Shown one piece after another: positions 28,144 to 36,845 of a stretch of 62,612 bases of DNA. Both the position numbers and the translations under genes were made by a program. The notes below the pieces were generated by a model. That model had not been told where the DNA came from. It was given only the letters and a program-made list of their open reading frames with translations, and searched no databases. How positions within the stretch are numbered: position 1 is the first letter of the stretch; every line of letters starts with the position of its first letter. This DNA is from Flavobacteriales bacterium (GTDB taxonomy: Bacteria > Bacteroidota > Bacteroidia > Flavobacteriales > JANQLC01), in assembly GCA_028280815.1 (NCBI GenBank), contig JANQLC010000037.1, forward strand, positions 1-62,612, read 5' to 3'.

Positions 28144-30981
28144 ATGGCTTGTCGCACGGTTTTCCGACCCCTAAGAGTGAGCTGTACAGCCGCTGTATTC
28201 GCGGCGATCTGTCCCATTTTAAACGCGCAGCCGAGCGGCGAACTATCCGGCCATGTCACGGATGGGCGCAAAGGCATATCAGGTGTGAAGGTTCAAATGG
28301 TAGCATTGGCTCGGTCGTCCTTTACCGATACAAACGGGGACTTCGTCTTAAAAAATGTCCCCTATGGCTCCTATACATTGGTACTGACCGGAGCGGGCTG
28401 GGAGCCTCAGCAGCTGCCCGTAAGCCTGCACAGCCCCGAGCAGCACCTGGGCGATATCGAGCTATTGCCGGCGGATTACCTAAGGCTTTCCGATGCGGAT
28501 TTATCCGCTGATGAGGGTGCAAACCAAAGGGTTTCTGCACGGCTCCAGGCTTCGCGTGACGTATTTCTGCGCACGGTAGCCTACCAGTTTCGGCCCTATT
28601 GGTTTGCCCTCCGTGGCTACGACTCCCGATTCAATACCGTTTTGTTGAACGGCGTGGTGATGAACGACCCCTATGACGGCCGTCCCAACTGGACGAATTG
28701 GGGCGGATTAAATGACGTGACACGCCACCCTGAGGAGATAAAATACGCCTTGCAACCCTCGGATTACACATTTTCCAGCTTGGGGACGGTAACCGCCATC
28801 GACACACGGGCGGCAGACTACCCTGAGCAGCTGAGTCTGAGTTTTTCCATATGCGACTACGCATATCGCCAGCGCGTGATGGTGACCTACAGCTCGGGTC
28901 TGCTCGAAGATGGCTGGGCGCTTATCCTCTCCGGTTCGCGCCGCTGGGCCCAGAAAGGCCGCGTTGAGGGGACTTCGTACGATGCCTGGGCGTATTTCCT
29001 AGGTCTGGAGAAGCGATTTACGCCTGACCACAGTGTAAGCCTAGCCGCGATGGGATCGCCGACCCAACGCTCGGGCGACAGCCCCAATACCCGGGCGGTA
29101 TGGGATTTAAAGGGAAAGGGCTACAACGCCTATTGGGGTTGGCAAAACGGCTTCAGACGGAACGCCCGCATGCGAAGCGATCATGCGCCCATCCTCCAGC
29201 TGACCGATTACTGGTGCCCTTCAAAAAATTTGAAGTGGATGAACACCCTGTCCTACCGGTTTGGATACGAGAGCCGAAGTCGTTTGGAAACCTACAAAGC
29301 ACCAAACCCCGCACCGACTTATTACCGCCGTATGCCGGCTTATTTTCTGTCTGTGGGGAACCCGCGTGCCGCAGAATCCGTTAGAGCATGCTTCCGGTAT
29401 GACCAACGCTGCGCACAAATCGATTGGCGTGCGCTATACCGGAGAAATCAAGGCAATTGGCAAACGATTGGCAACCCAAGTGGCTGGCCCGGTGCGCGCT
29501 ATACCGGGCTCCAAGCGGCCTATTACCTAGCCGAGGACCGGCGAGATGTCGAAGACTGCAACTGGAATTCCCGTATTTCGTATGAGATCAGCGAACCGCT
29601 CGGTTTACAAGCCGGGTTTTCGCAGCGCTATATGCGATCGGAAAGCTATCGAAAAGCCGCCGATTTGCTCGGTGCCGATTTCATTTTGGATAGAGATGCT
29701 TACGCCGACACGCCCCAAGAGGCAGACAACGATTTGCGCAGGCCCAACCGTATCGTCTTTAAAAATGACGAGATGGCCTACGACTATGTCATTCACCATG
29801 CTGAATCCAAAGCCTTTGCTAGGTTGTGCGCTTCGATTCACCACTGTGATTGGTTCGCTGGCATAGCCGCATCCCACATGCGTATGTATCGCATTGGAAA
29901 GTATCAAAACGGGCGCTATCCAAACCGATCTGCAGGACGGAGCAAAACCATTCACTTTACCGATTATGGCTTACAGGGCGGCGTTACACTAAAGTTCGAT
30001 GGGCGGCATTACGCGACGGCGGCTGGCCTGTATCAGAGCTTAGCCCCTACCATAGCACAGGGCTTTCCCGATGCGCGGAGCGATGATTTCGTCACGCCCA
30101 ACTTGCAATCCACTCGGGTGTATAGTGGAAACCTGCGCTATGATTACCGCTCCTCCCTTGCAAGGGCAAAGGCTTCTTTGTATTATACGAAATTTCAAGA
30201 TAGGGTTGTCGTCAATCGCTATTATGTGCAAGGGCTTTCCAATGGGCGTGATCAGACCTATGACGAGGCTTTTAGCGATTTTGTCACAGCGGTCATACCC
30301 GATTTGCAAACCCAACACCTGGGTCTGGAGGTCGGCATAGAGGCCCGGCTTTCCGACCTGTTTTCCACTTCATTTGTAGCCTCAGTCGGGCAATACACCT
30401 ATGCGAATACGCCCGATCTATATCTGATCTCCGATTCGTTGAAAGGCTTTCAGAAACAGGGGAAGGCATACATCGAGCACTACAAACTGAGCGGTACGCC
30501 TCAGCAAGCCTATGCTCTGGGCTTTTCCTATGAGTCAGCTGCGCATGGCTGGATCGGCATTTTTGGCGATTATTTGTCCCATGGCTACATAGCCATTGCA
30601 CCTGTTTTGCGCAGCCGCGCCTTTGTAATCAATCCCGCAACCCAACTGCCTTACAGAGGTTTGAGCGATGCCGCACTCAAAAAAGCGCTGAGACAAGAGC
30701 GGTTTCCCGATGCTTTTGTGCTCAACCTCAGTGCGGGTAAGACCTGGCGCTTTCGCGATTACTACCTGGGGATCACGTTATCCGTACACAATGCGCTCAA
30801 CAACCGAAATTATATAACGGGGGGCTTTGAAAGCGCGCGCGACGTGAACTACCCATCCCGCCTTGCAGACCAAGGGCGGCGGTATCCCGTCTTCGGTCCT
30901 GCGTATTGGTACGACCGAGGCACGGCTTTCTTTTTAAATGCGTTCATCCGATTGCAAGGCCTAAGGCGACACGCCGAGTAA
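28144..30981 (+). CDS. TonB-dependent receptor, second copy
   Basis: About 945 aa from ATG 28144; a TTG at 28126 would add six residues with extra basic charge. Signal peptide ending about PILNAQ; carboxypeptidase-regulatory-like domain (GELSGHVTDGRKGISGVKVQ, FTDTNGDFVLKNVPYGSYTL); plug domain with FALRGYDSRFNTVLLNGVVM and NWTNWGGLNDVTRHPEEIKY; then a long barrel of alternating strands. The C-terminus ends LQGLRRHAE rather than in a terminal aromatic residue; a FFLNAFIRLQGL strand lies just before, so the barrel looks complete with a short tail. It shares plug wording with the first receptor (NGxxVN/MND, W.NW.G). Ligand unknown. Confidence 0.85.
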   Translation: MACRTVFRPLRVSCTAAVFAAICPILNAQPSGELSGHVTDGRKGISGVKVQMVALARSSFTDTNGDFVLKNVPYGSYTLVLTGAGWEPQQLPVSLHSPEQHLGDIELLPADYLRLSDADLSADEGANQRVSARLQASRDVFLRTVAYQFRPYWFALRGYDSRFNTVLLNGVVMNDPYDGRPNWTNWGGLNDVTRHPEEIKYALQPSDYTFSSLGTVTAIDTRAADYPEQLSLSFSICDYAYRQRVMVTYSSGLLEDGWALILSGSRRWAQKGRVEGTSYDAWAYFLGLEKRFTPDHSVSLAAMGSPTQRSGDSPNTRAVWDLKGKGYNAYWGWQNGFRRNARMRSDHAPILQLTDYWCPSKNLKWMNTLSYRFGYESRSRLETYKAPNPAPTYYRRMPAYFLSVGNPRAAESVRACFRYDQRCAQIDWRALYRRNQGNWQTIGNPSGWPGARYTGLQAAYYLAEDRRDVEDCNWNSRISYEISEPLGLQAGFSQRYMRSESYRKAADLLGADFILDRDAYADTPQEADNDLRRPNRIVFKNDEMAYDYVIHHAESKAFARLCASIHHCDWFAGIAASHMRMYRIGKYQNGRYPNRSAGRSKTIHFTDYGLQGGVTLKFDGRHYATAAGLYQSLAPTIAQGFPDARSDDFVTPNLQSTRVYSGNLRYDYRSSLARAKASLYYTKFQDRVVVNRYYVQGLSNGRDQTYDEAFSDFVTAVIPDLQTQHLGLEVGIEARLSDLFSTSFVASVGQYTYANTPDLYLISDSLKGFQKQGKAYIEHYKLSGTPQQAYALGFSYESAAHGWIGIFGDYLSHGYIAIAPVLRSRAFVINPATQLPYRGLSDAALKKALRQERFPDAFVLNLSAGKTWRFRDYYLGITLSVHNALNNRNYITGGFESARDVNYPSRLADQGRRYPVFGPAYWYDRGTAFFLNAFIRLQGLRRHAE

Positions 30982-31226
30982 ATGGGGTGTAACGTGGGAA
31001 ATCGTTGACTGATGCGACCAGGGCGCCGCTCGAAGGCTTGGGTTTTTGAGCGTGAACCCATGAGATGACGATCGGGAAGAAACCGCGCCTATGGCACAAT
31101 TCGGATTTGTGCAAGGGATAAAGACAAGCCGCCATCCTACACACCGAAAAGGCCAGAGGAGGAAATGACGAGAGATGGGCTTTTAAAGGCTATTGGTCTC
31201 TTATAATTTTTTATGTCATATCGTTT
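30982..31226. other. Intergenic region after the second TonB receptor
   Basis: No gene supported. On the minus strand, around 31,080-31,130, GGCGGCTTGTCTTTATCCC resembles the repeat families but a unit could not be fixed. A plus-strand ORF at 31213-31428 is antisense to the coiled-coil-like remnant and is rejected. Confidence 0.4.
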
Positions 31227-31520
31227 TCAGTACAATACTTTTTTATTATCTCCAACCCAACTGTTGCGCCCTCTAAACCGGTACGCATACGCAATGGCTT
31301 TATCACGCATGCTATACAGGTGTTTTTTTACCCTGTCATTTTGCTTTTTGAGCTGTGTTATTCGTTTATTTTTAGACTCCCTTTTCCTGAGTTCTTTCAG
31401 GGGGTTAATAACCTCCTCAAGCGTATAAAGTGTTGTAAACCCTATTTTTAGTTGTACGTAAATTCCTACTTTCTCACTCGATACGCCCCGCTCTGCCCGC
31501 CAGGCGGGCTGCCTATCTTC
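31227..31520 (-). pseudogene. Open frame without a start codon, coiled-coil-like, overlapping a lipoprotein end
   Basis: From the TGA at 31521-31523 to the stop at 31227 the minus strand stays open for 97 codons. The downstream two thirds look coding: LYTLEEVINPLKELRKRESK, RITQLKKQNDRVKKHL and YSMRDKAIAYAYRFRG, highly charged with heptad-like spacing. No ATG, GTG or TTG lies before this part; the only Met is late. It overlaps the last 55 bp of the lipoprotein gene in another frame. It may be the tail of a truncated gene, or the true C-terminus of the lipoprotein before a frameshift. No family recognised. Confidence 0.35.
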
Positions 31521-32104
31521 TCAAAAGAGACCGAGCCGTTGTATTCAATTGTGCAACGACCCTCAGGGGACACCCTCCCCCATGCCAGCCATAAACTAAC
31601 TATATCCCCGTTTTTCGCTTGCAGGTCTACTGGATGGCTCGTCTTTACCGCGTCTCCTCTTTTGGCTAACGCATAAGTATATATCTCAGAGAGATGCGCG
31701 CCTTGGGTTTTATACGGATCATCAGCTTTTTTGTGTCCTACAAGTAGACTTAATCCGCTTACAAGCCCTTCTTCATCACAATCCCCTGAAAAACGGATAG
31801 ACAACTCAATATTAATCCTTAATCCCCCATCAAAGTGTATGTCAATGGCTGGGTTGGTATGGGGTGTTTGCCCCAAATCAAAAGTAATATCTCCTGTGTA
31901 TGGGTAATCCCCTCCCGTTTTTTTGGTAAAAGTAAGGTACCAAAATGGTGCATCTCCCACGACAGCGCAGGCTATCGTTTTGGCTGGGTCTTTTATCACT
32001 GAGTCGTCAAAGGCGTAAGCCTTGGGTTCAGGAGTAGGTGTATCGCCATCGTCTGAACAGCTTGCCAGCAGGGCTAACAAGGCTAAGCAGAGGGTCTTTT
32101 TCAC
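31466..32104 (-). CDS. Predicted lipoprotein of unknown function
   Basis: 212 aa. Lipoprotein signal MKKTLCLALLALLASC with the lipobox Cys at 16, followed by a short Asp/Thr/Pro linker (SDDGDTPTPEPK). The rest is predicted beta-rich (FWYLTFTKKTGGDYPYTGDI, RINIELSIRFSGDCDEEG), like a beta-sandwich surface protein. The last codons contain the 15-bp palindrome GCCCGCCAGGCGGGC (31495-31509), which encodes SPPGGQ and looks like an inserted palindromic unit, so the natural C-terminus may have been different. It is monocistronic, with a highly charged open frame just downstream. Confidence 0.7.
   Translation of the reverse strand: MKKTLCLALLALLASCSDDGDTPTPEPKAYAFDDSVIKDPAKTIACAVVGDAPFWYLTFTKKTGGDYPYTGDITFDLGQTPHTNPAIDIHFDGGLRINIELSIRFSGDCDEEGLVSGLSLLVGHKKADDPYKTQGAHLSEIYTYALAKRGDAVKTSHPVDLQAKNGDIVSLWLAWGRVSPEGRCTIEYNGSVSFEKIGSPPGGQSGAYRVRK
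31495..31509. repeat. 15-bp GC palindrome inside a coding 3' end
   Basis: GCCCGCCAGGCGGGC: 7-bp perfect arms around one central A. Similar GC-rich palindromes occur as dispersed REP-like units in bacterial genomes. It lies 30 bp before the lipoprotein stop and could form a strong hairpin, but no T-run follows, so it is not a typical terminator. No second copy was seen in this window. Confidence 0.5.
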
Positions 32105-32172
32105 AGGTGAGCTGTTTTGTATACACTTATCTTTTGTCTGTCGTAATTTGCAAAGTTATGGACAAAGAGCAA

Positions 32173-32601
32173 TCATTTGTCACAGCTCATGATAAAAGCT
32201 TCCAAAGCCTGTAATTCTCGTTTGCTCATCTTTTGGGTGATCACAAAATTCGTCTTCATAATACCGTACTGCGCAGGCACGACCAGAGCTTTTTCCGTTC
32301 CTCGTAGGAACTTGACTATATCGCCCTTTTTCTCTCTGTAAACGCCTGCGATTCGCACCAGACTCGGCCCGATGTGTACAGCATGTATCTCGTGGCAAGC
32401 TATGCAACTCCCCTTGCCCGCAAACAGTTTCTTTCCGAGCTCAATTAGCTCACCTCGGGACAGTTTCCTCACCGGCCTTTCCCGTTTGGGGGGCTGATTC
32501 CGGATCACACCACGTTGCTTTGGACCCCGTTCTCTTCTCTGTGGGCTGCACGACACCAGCCATGCGACGATAACCACAGTAGTTAGCGCTATCCTTCTCA
32601 T
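32173..32601 (-). CDS. c-type cytochrome lipoprotein
   Basis: About 142 aa from ATG 32601 (MRRIALTTVVIVAWLVSCSP, a lipoprotein signal with Cys as acceptor). One haem c site CIACH at about residue 77 within GKKLFAGKGSCIACHEIHAV. A distal Met ligand is plausible in YGIMKTNFVI or QKMSKRELQ; TQKMSKRELQALEAFIMS is the usual last helix of class I cytochromes c. It is a periplasmic electron carrier anchored to the outer leaflet of a membrane. It lies about 45 bp after hemB on the same strand, so haem synthesis and a haem protein may share a transcript. Confidence 0.85.
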   Translation of the reverse strand: MRRIALTTVVIVAWLVSCSPQRRERGPKQRGVIRNQPPKRERPVRKLSRGELIELGKKLFAGKGSCIACHEIHAVHIGPSLVRIAGVYREKKGDIVKFLRGTEKALVVPAQYGIMKTNFVITQKMSKRELQALEAFIMSCDK

Positions 32602-32646
32602 ATTCCAGAAATTGCGATCTATGCTTCTCAATCAACTGATCGATTC

Positions 32647-33618
32647 TCAGAGCCACTGCGCTGCTCTTTTTGCAAAGTATGTGGCTATCACGGTAGCGCC
32701 GGCCCGTTTAAACCCGATCAGAGACTCCATCACCGCCGCCCTTTCGTCGATCCATCCCCTTTGCGCTGCCGCTTTGAGCATGCTGTATTCACCGCTTACT
32801 TGGTAGACGGCCAGCGGTACTTCTAAGGCTTGTTTCAATCGAAAGAGTATGTCGAGATAGGATAACCCCGGCTTGACCATCACAATGTCGGCGCCTTCAT
32901 CGATGTCCAATCGCGCTTCGCGGAGCGCTTCTACCGCATTGGCCGAGTCCATCTGATAGGTCTTCTTGTCTCCAAAGCCGGGGGTGGAAACCAGTGCATG
33001 GCGAAAAGGTCCGTAAAACGAACTGGCGTACTTGGCGCTATAGCTCATGATAGCGGTATCTACAAATCCCTTTTCCTCTAGTATTTTGCGAATGGCAGCC
33101 ACCCTTCCATCCATCATGTCCGATGGGGCTACCACATGGGCGCCAGCCCGGGCATGGCTCAACGCCATTTCTGCCAAAACCGCAACGCTCTTGTCGTTCA
33201 CGATACGCTGATCCACTACTATTCCATCGTGTCCATAGATGGAATAGGGGTCTAGGGCCACATCGGTCATCACCAGCATTTCAGGCTGCGCTCGCCTAAC
33301 CGTCTGAATCGCTCGTTGAATCAATCCATCGGGGTTTAGCGCTTCTGTGCCTGTCTTATCCTTTAGGTCGTCCGCTATTTTTGCGAAGAGCAAAACGGAA
33401 CGAATCCCCAAGGCGTACAAAATCTGGACCTCCTCGGCCAACACATCCAGCGTGAACCGGTAACAATCGGGCATAAAGGCGATTTCCTCGCGTTTGTCTT
33501 CGCCCTCGATGATGAATAAAGGCGCGATGAAGTCAGCGGGGCTCATACGGTTTTCGGCGACTAGGCTGCGCAGCGCGGGCGTGCTGCGCAAACGCCTCAA
33601 GCGGGTGCGTGGAAACAT
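32647..33618 (-). CDS. hemB: Delta-aminolevulinic acid dehydratase (porphobilinogen synthase)
   Basis: About 323 aa from ATG 33618 (MFPRTRLRRLRSTPALRSLV); the longer frame from 33651 is not homologue-like. It condenses two 5-aminolevulinate molecules to porphobilinogen. Active-site lysines in SYSAKYASSFYGPFR and ADIVMVKPGLSYLDI; substrate-binding YQVSGEYSM. The metal site reads TDVALDPYSIYGHDG, i.e. the Asp-containing magnesium-dependent type instead of the Cys-rich zinc type. It belongs to a haem gene group with hemF and hemE upstream on the same strand, separated by 580 bp of repeat-like DNA. Confidence 0.96.
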   Translation of the reverse strand: MFPRTRLRRLRSTPALRSLVAENRMSPADFIAPLFIIEGEDKREEIAFMPDCYRFTLDVLAEEVQILYALGIRSVLLFAKIADDLKDKTGTEALNPDGLIQRAIQTVRRAQPEMLVMTDVALDPYSIYGHDGIVVDQRIVNDKSVAVLAEMALSHARAGAHVVAPSDMMDGRVAAIRKILEEKGFVDTAIMSYSAKYASSFYGPFRHALVSTPGFGDKKTYQMDSANAVEALREARLDIDEGADIVMVKPGLSYLDILFRLKQALEVPLAVYQVSGEYSMLKAAAQRGWIDERAAVMESLIGFKRAGATVIATYFAKRAAQWL

Positions 33619-33648
33619 GCGTTTGTCTTTACAACGGCAAGTATCCCG

Positions 33649-33656
33649 CAAATGTA
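33649..33656 (-). promoter_or_regulatory. -7 promoter element of hemB
   Basis: On the minus strand the sequence is TACATTTG, matching TAnnTTTG, 30 bp before the hemB ATG. This gives hemB-cytochrome c a start separate from hemE-hemF. Confidence 0.55.
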
Positions 33657-33699
33657 CGGGTTTGTATGCGTAAAAACCGGCAGATCAGAGCGGTTGATA

Positions 33700-34165
33700 C
33701 ATGTGGTGCGCCCTCGCTTTTAGCGCTGCGATGTGCGTGGTGAGGATGACAGAAAATGAGCCCCCTTTTTCAAAACGAACCACTATGGATGCGCACTTAG
33801 AGATGGATTCAGCCTGACTCATAGGAGCGAACACCGGCGACAAGCCCTTCTTTTTAGGCTATACCCATGCGATTTATGTCGTGATTGGGGTTTTGTGATT
33901 AGAACACAGCACAGAGACAAGTCTGCTTCTTAAGTCACCGTAAAGCGATAAGATCAAAAAATGTCCTTTTGGATTCACCACAGGGGAAAAACCAAAAAAA
34001 TGAGCGCTTTTTAAGCGGTCAATAGGGTCGAAACAAAAAGATGAGTTCCCTTGAGCCACATAGGATAAACACTGGCGACAAGCCCTCCTTTTCAGAGCGA
34101 TACAAAAGGTTAAAAGCAAAGACGGGCGCCTTTTAAGCGGTTGATCAGATCAAATGGGGTCTACC
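33700..34165 (-). repeat. Degenerate repeat family B, apparently in reverse orientation
   Basis: Between hemF and hemB. Read on the minus strand it gives blocks such as TTTTTGTTTCGACCCTATTG and GCTTAAAAAGCGCTCATTTT, which resemble family B units at 46.5-47 kb on the plus strand. An internal direct repeat is visible: 33820-33855 and 34059-34095 (ACTGGCGACAAGCCC-type block, about 90% by eye, 240 bp apart). A second pair, TTTTAAGCGGT, occurs at about 34,006 and 34,132. The 81-codon minus-strand ORF at 33874-34119 is made of this repeat and not supported as a gene. Confidence 0.55.
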
Positions 34166-34196
34166 TGCTGATCCAAGACCGATCTAAGCCGTGCGC

Positions 34197-35099
34197 TTAG
34201 ACCCATTCCCTCGGCTTTTTGAGTACTTTTACCAGCTTTTCCTCGTCGGAATTCGGCAGGGGGTTGCAATCGTAGCGCCACTGCACATAGGGGGGCAAAC
34301 TCATCAAAATGCTCTCCGCCCGACCCCGGGTTTTCAAGCCAAATAGGGTTCCCCTATCGTACACCAGGTTATACTCCACGTAGCGCCCGCGCCGGACTGC
34401 TTGCCAATCGCGGTGCCGCTGCGAATATTCGGTGCGCTTTCTCCTTTGGACGATGGGCAGGTAACCCCTTAGAAAATGGTCGCCCAGCTCGGTGACAAAA
34501 GCGTACCCATCCGCTGTGGAGAACGCTTGTGTAGGACGCAGGTAATCGAAGAACAAACCGCCTATGCCGCGTGCTTCGTCCCGGTGTGCGATCCAAAAAT
34601 ACGCATCACAGCACTTTTTGTAGCGGGCGTAGAAATCCGGATGGAACTTGTCGCAACTGCGCTTGCAGGCCCTGTGAAAGTGCCTTGCATCTTCTTCGAA
34701 TAAGTAATAAGGCGTCAAGTCCTGTCCACCGCCAAACCATCGATCGATTGTCTTCCCAGCTGAGTCGTATAGCTCAAAGTAGCGCCAATTCGCATGGGCA
34801 GTCGGCACAAAGGGATTTTTGGGATGAATGACGAGAGACAATCCGCAAGCGGAGAACCGCGTTGCGGTCACACCGAATTTCTCGCGCATGGACTCGGGCA
34901 GTATGCCGTGCACCGAAGAAATGTTGACGCCAGCCTTTTCAAAAACACGGCCGTCACTCATGACACGCGTACGCCCGCCTCCGCCGCCCGGGCGTTTCCA
35001 GCTGTCTTCTTCAAACGCTGCTGCACCCTCCTCCTGCGTCAATGCAGCACAGATATCGTCTTGCAAGCCTCGTATATAGTGGTAAAATTTTTTGCGCAT
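34197..35099 (-). CDS. hemF: Oxygen-dependent coproporphyrinogen III oxidase
   Basis: 300 aa, full length. It converts coproporphyrinogen III to protoporphyrinogen IX using O2, so the haem pathway here works aerobically. Signature blocks: GRVFEKAGVNISSVHG, ARFSACG-type region TRFSACGLSLVIHPKNPFVP, HANWRYFE, RWFGGGQDLTPYYLFEEDAR, IGGLFFDYL and EYNLVYDRGTLFGLKTRGR. All are intact. It starts 9 bp after hemE, so it is in the same operon. Confidence 0.97.
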   Translation of the reverse strand: MRKKFYHYIRGLQDDICAALTQEEGAAAFEEDSWKRPGGGGGRTRVMSDGRVFEKAGVNISSVHGILPESMREKFGVTATRFSACGLSLVIHPKNPFVPTAHANWRYFELYDSAGKTIDRWFGGGQDLTPYYLFEEDARHFHRACKRSCDKFHPDFYARYKKCCDAYFWIAHRDEARGIGGLFFDYLRPTQAFSTADGYAFVTELGDHFLRGYLPIVQRRKRTEYSQRHRDWQAVRRGRYVEYNLVYDRGTLFGLKTRGRAESILMSLPPYVQWRYDCNPLPNSDEEKLVKVLKKPREWV

Positions 35100-35108
35100 C
35101 CGATGGAT

Positions 35109-36146
35109 TTAGCCCTGATTGGGATATGCTTTCACGGCCTCTACAAAGGCCTTGGCGTGCTCTACGGGTGTATGGGGCAAAATGCCGTGTCCGAGGTTGG
35201 CGATGTATCGATGGGTCCCAAAGCGGTTGATCATCTCCTCGACGTCCTTTTTAATCTTTGGGATGGGAGACAGCAGACGTGCTGGGTCGTAATTTCCTTG
35301 TACCACCTTTTTGTTTCCCGTCAGCGATCTACCCAACTCGGGGGACACCGTCCAATCCAAGCCGATAGCCGTCGCATTGGAGTCGGCCATTTCACCGTAA
35401 GCAAACCAACAGCCCTTGCCGAAGATGATCACGGGTACTTCATCCTTCAAGGCTTCGATGATCGGGTTGATATAGGACCAGGAGAATTCCCTGTAGTCCC
35501 ATGGGCTTAACAGCCCCCCCCAGCTGTCGAAGAGTTGGATGACATCTGCGCCGGCTTTTACTTTCTCCCTTAGGTAGAGAATCGTGGTGTCGGTAATCTT
35601 TTGCAGCAGGGCATGTGCGGCTTTGGGCTGTGAAAAGCAAAATCCCTTTGCCACATCAAAGGTCTTGGATCCCTTGCCTTCTACCACGTAGCACAACAGC
35701 GTCCAAGGGGAGCCGGCAAAGCCGATGAGTGGCACCCGGTCACCCAGCGCCCTTTTGGTGAGTGCGATGGCGTCCATCACGTAGTTCAGGGATTCCCCCA
35801 CATCGGGAATCGGCAGTTTTTTGACGGCCGAAGCGCTTCGAATGGGGCTGGATAGGTAGGGCCCTGTGCCGGGCCTCATCCCCACTTGAATGCCCATAGC
35901 CCGGGGCACGATTAGAATATCTGAAAATAAAATGGCTGCGTCTAAGCCGAGCTGGTCCACGGGCATCAGGGTGAGGGTTGTGGCGAGTTCAGGGGTTTGG
36001 CAACGGGTAAAGAAGTCGTATTTGGCGCTCAATTTCATGAAATCCGGCAGGTATCGCCCGGCTTGTCGCATGATCCAGACCGGCGGACGGCTTGGGTTTT
36101 CACCCCGTAAGGTTCGCAACAACAAATCGTTTTGATAAGGCCCCAT
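35109..36146 (-). CDS. hemE: Uroporphyrinogen decarboxylase
   Basis: About 345 aa from ATG 36146 ([16 protein letters not shown]); an upstream in-frame ATG at 36191 lies inside the preceding gene. It decarboxylates the four acetates of uroporphyrinogen III. Blocks: [17 protein letters not shown] (substrate-binding N-terminal signature), [17 protein letters not shown] with the catalytic Asp, [17 protein letters not shown] and the C-terminal [15 protein letters not shown]. It begins 1 bp after the trkA-like stop codon, so the haem genes follow the potassium genes in one transcript. Confidence 0.97.
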   Translation of the reverse strand: MGPYQNDLLLRTLRGENPSRPPVWIMRQAGRYLPDFMKLSAKYDFFTRCQTPELATTLTLMPVDQLGLDAAILFSDILIVPRAMGIQVGMRPGTGPYLSSPIRSASAVKKLPIPDVGESLNYVMDAIALTKRALGDRVPLIGFAGSPWTLLCYVVEGKGSKTFDVAKGFCFSQPKAAHALLQKITDTTILYLREKVKAGADVIQLFDSWGGLLSPWDYREFSWSYINPIIEALKDEVPVIIFGKGCWFAYGEMADSNATAIGLDWTVSPELGRSLTGNKKVVQGNYDPARLLSPIPKIKKDVEEMINRFGTHRYIANLGHGILPHTPVEHAKAFVEAVKAYPNQG

Positions 36147-36147
36147 A

Positions 36148-36834
36148 TCAGTTGTGCTCGCAAAATTTAGCCATGTCGTCGTTGGAACCAAATACGATTA
36201 GGATGTCGTCAGCCTTTAGCCTCGTATTGCGATTGGGCATGTTTTGCACCTTTCGCTTGCTGCGCTCATGCCCCAGCAAGTCCTTCTCTGTCACCGCGCT
36301 CAATACGCCTATGATATTGAGGTTGTACGCGTCTCTAAAATTCAATTCCCCCAGGGTCTTGCCTTCGAATGAAGGCTTGGATTGGATCTCCGATATGGCG
36401 TAGTCCTGTCCGACTTCAAAGGAATTGATCGCGTTCTTGAGGTTGATCTTTTTCGTCAAGCGATCAGCCGCTTCTTTTTCAGGATGAACGATGTTTTCAA
36501 TTCCCATCGCCTGGAGCACATTATCGTGTATGGGCGATAGGGAACGGCCTATAATTTTAGTAGGGGTCAGTTTCTTGAGGATGGCACTGGTGATGATGGC
36601 TGCCCCTTCATCCTCTCCAATGGCTACGATGGCCACGTCGACATCTTTGAGCGGGATAGCGGAATAGGCCAATTCATTGGTGGAGTCCAATTGTATGGCG
36701 TAGGCGATTTTATCCTTCAGCAAGTTTACCCGATCCATTCTTATGTCGATGCCGATTACCTCATTTCCCGACTCTGTGAGGCTTAACGCGAGGGATTGCC
36801 CAAAATTCCCCAAACCAAAAATGATGATTTTCAC
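36148..36834 (-). CDS. Potassium uptake regulatory subunit TrkA/KtrA (RCK protein)
   Basis: 228 aa. Cytoplasmic ring subunit that gates the TrkH/KtrB channel in response to nucleotides. N-terminal Rossmann RCK_N domain with [20 protein letters not shown] and [16 protein letters not shown]; a C-terminal RCK_C domain (about 135-228) with [20 protein letters not shown] and [16 protein letters not shown]. The 228-residue single-module size matches KtrA more than the double-length E. coli TrkA. Adjacent (11 bp) to the membrane subunit gene. Confidence 0.92.
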   Translation of the reverse strand: MKIIIFGLGNFGQSLALSLTESGNEVIGIDIRMDRVNLLKDKIAYAIQLDSTNELAYSAIPLKDVDVAIVAIGEDEGAAIITSAILKKLTPTKIIGRSLSPIHDNVLQAMGIENIVHPEKEAADRLTKKINLKNAINSFEVGQDYAISEIQSKPSFEGKTLGELNFRDAYNLNIIGVLSAVTEKDLLGHERSKRKVQNMPNRNTRLKADDILIVFGSNDDMAKFCEHN

Positions 36835-36845
36835 CCTTGTACACT

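Noticed and set aside
31213-31428. 71-codon plus-strand ORF rich in Phe/Leu/Ser
   Set aside because: Antisense to a charged, coiled-coil-like frame that looks more like protein.
33874-34119. 81-codon minus-strand ORF between hemF and hemB
   Set aside because: It is a translation of repeat sequence with internal duplications.
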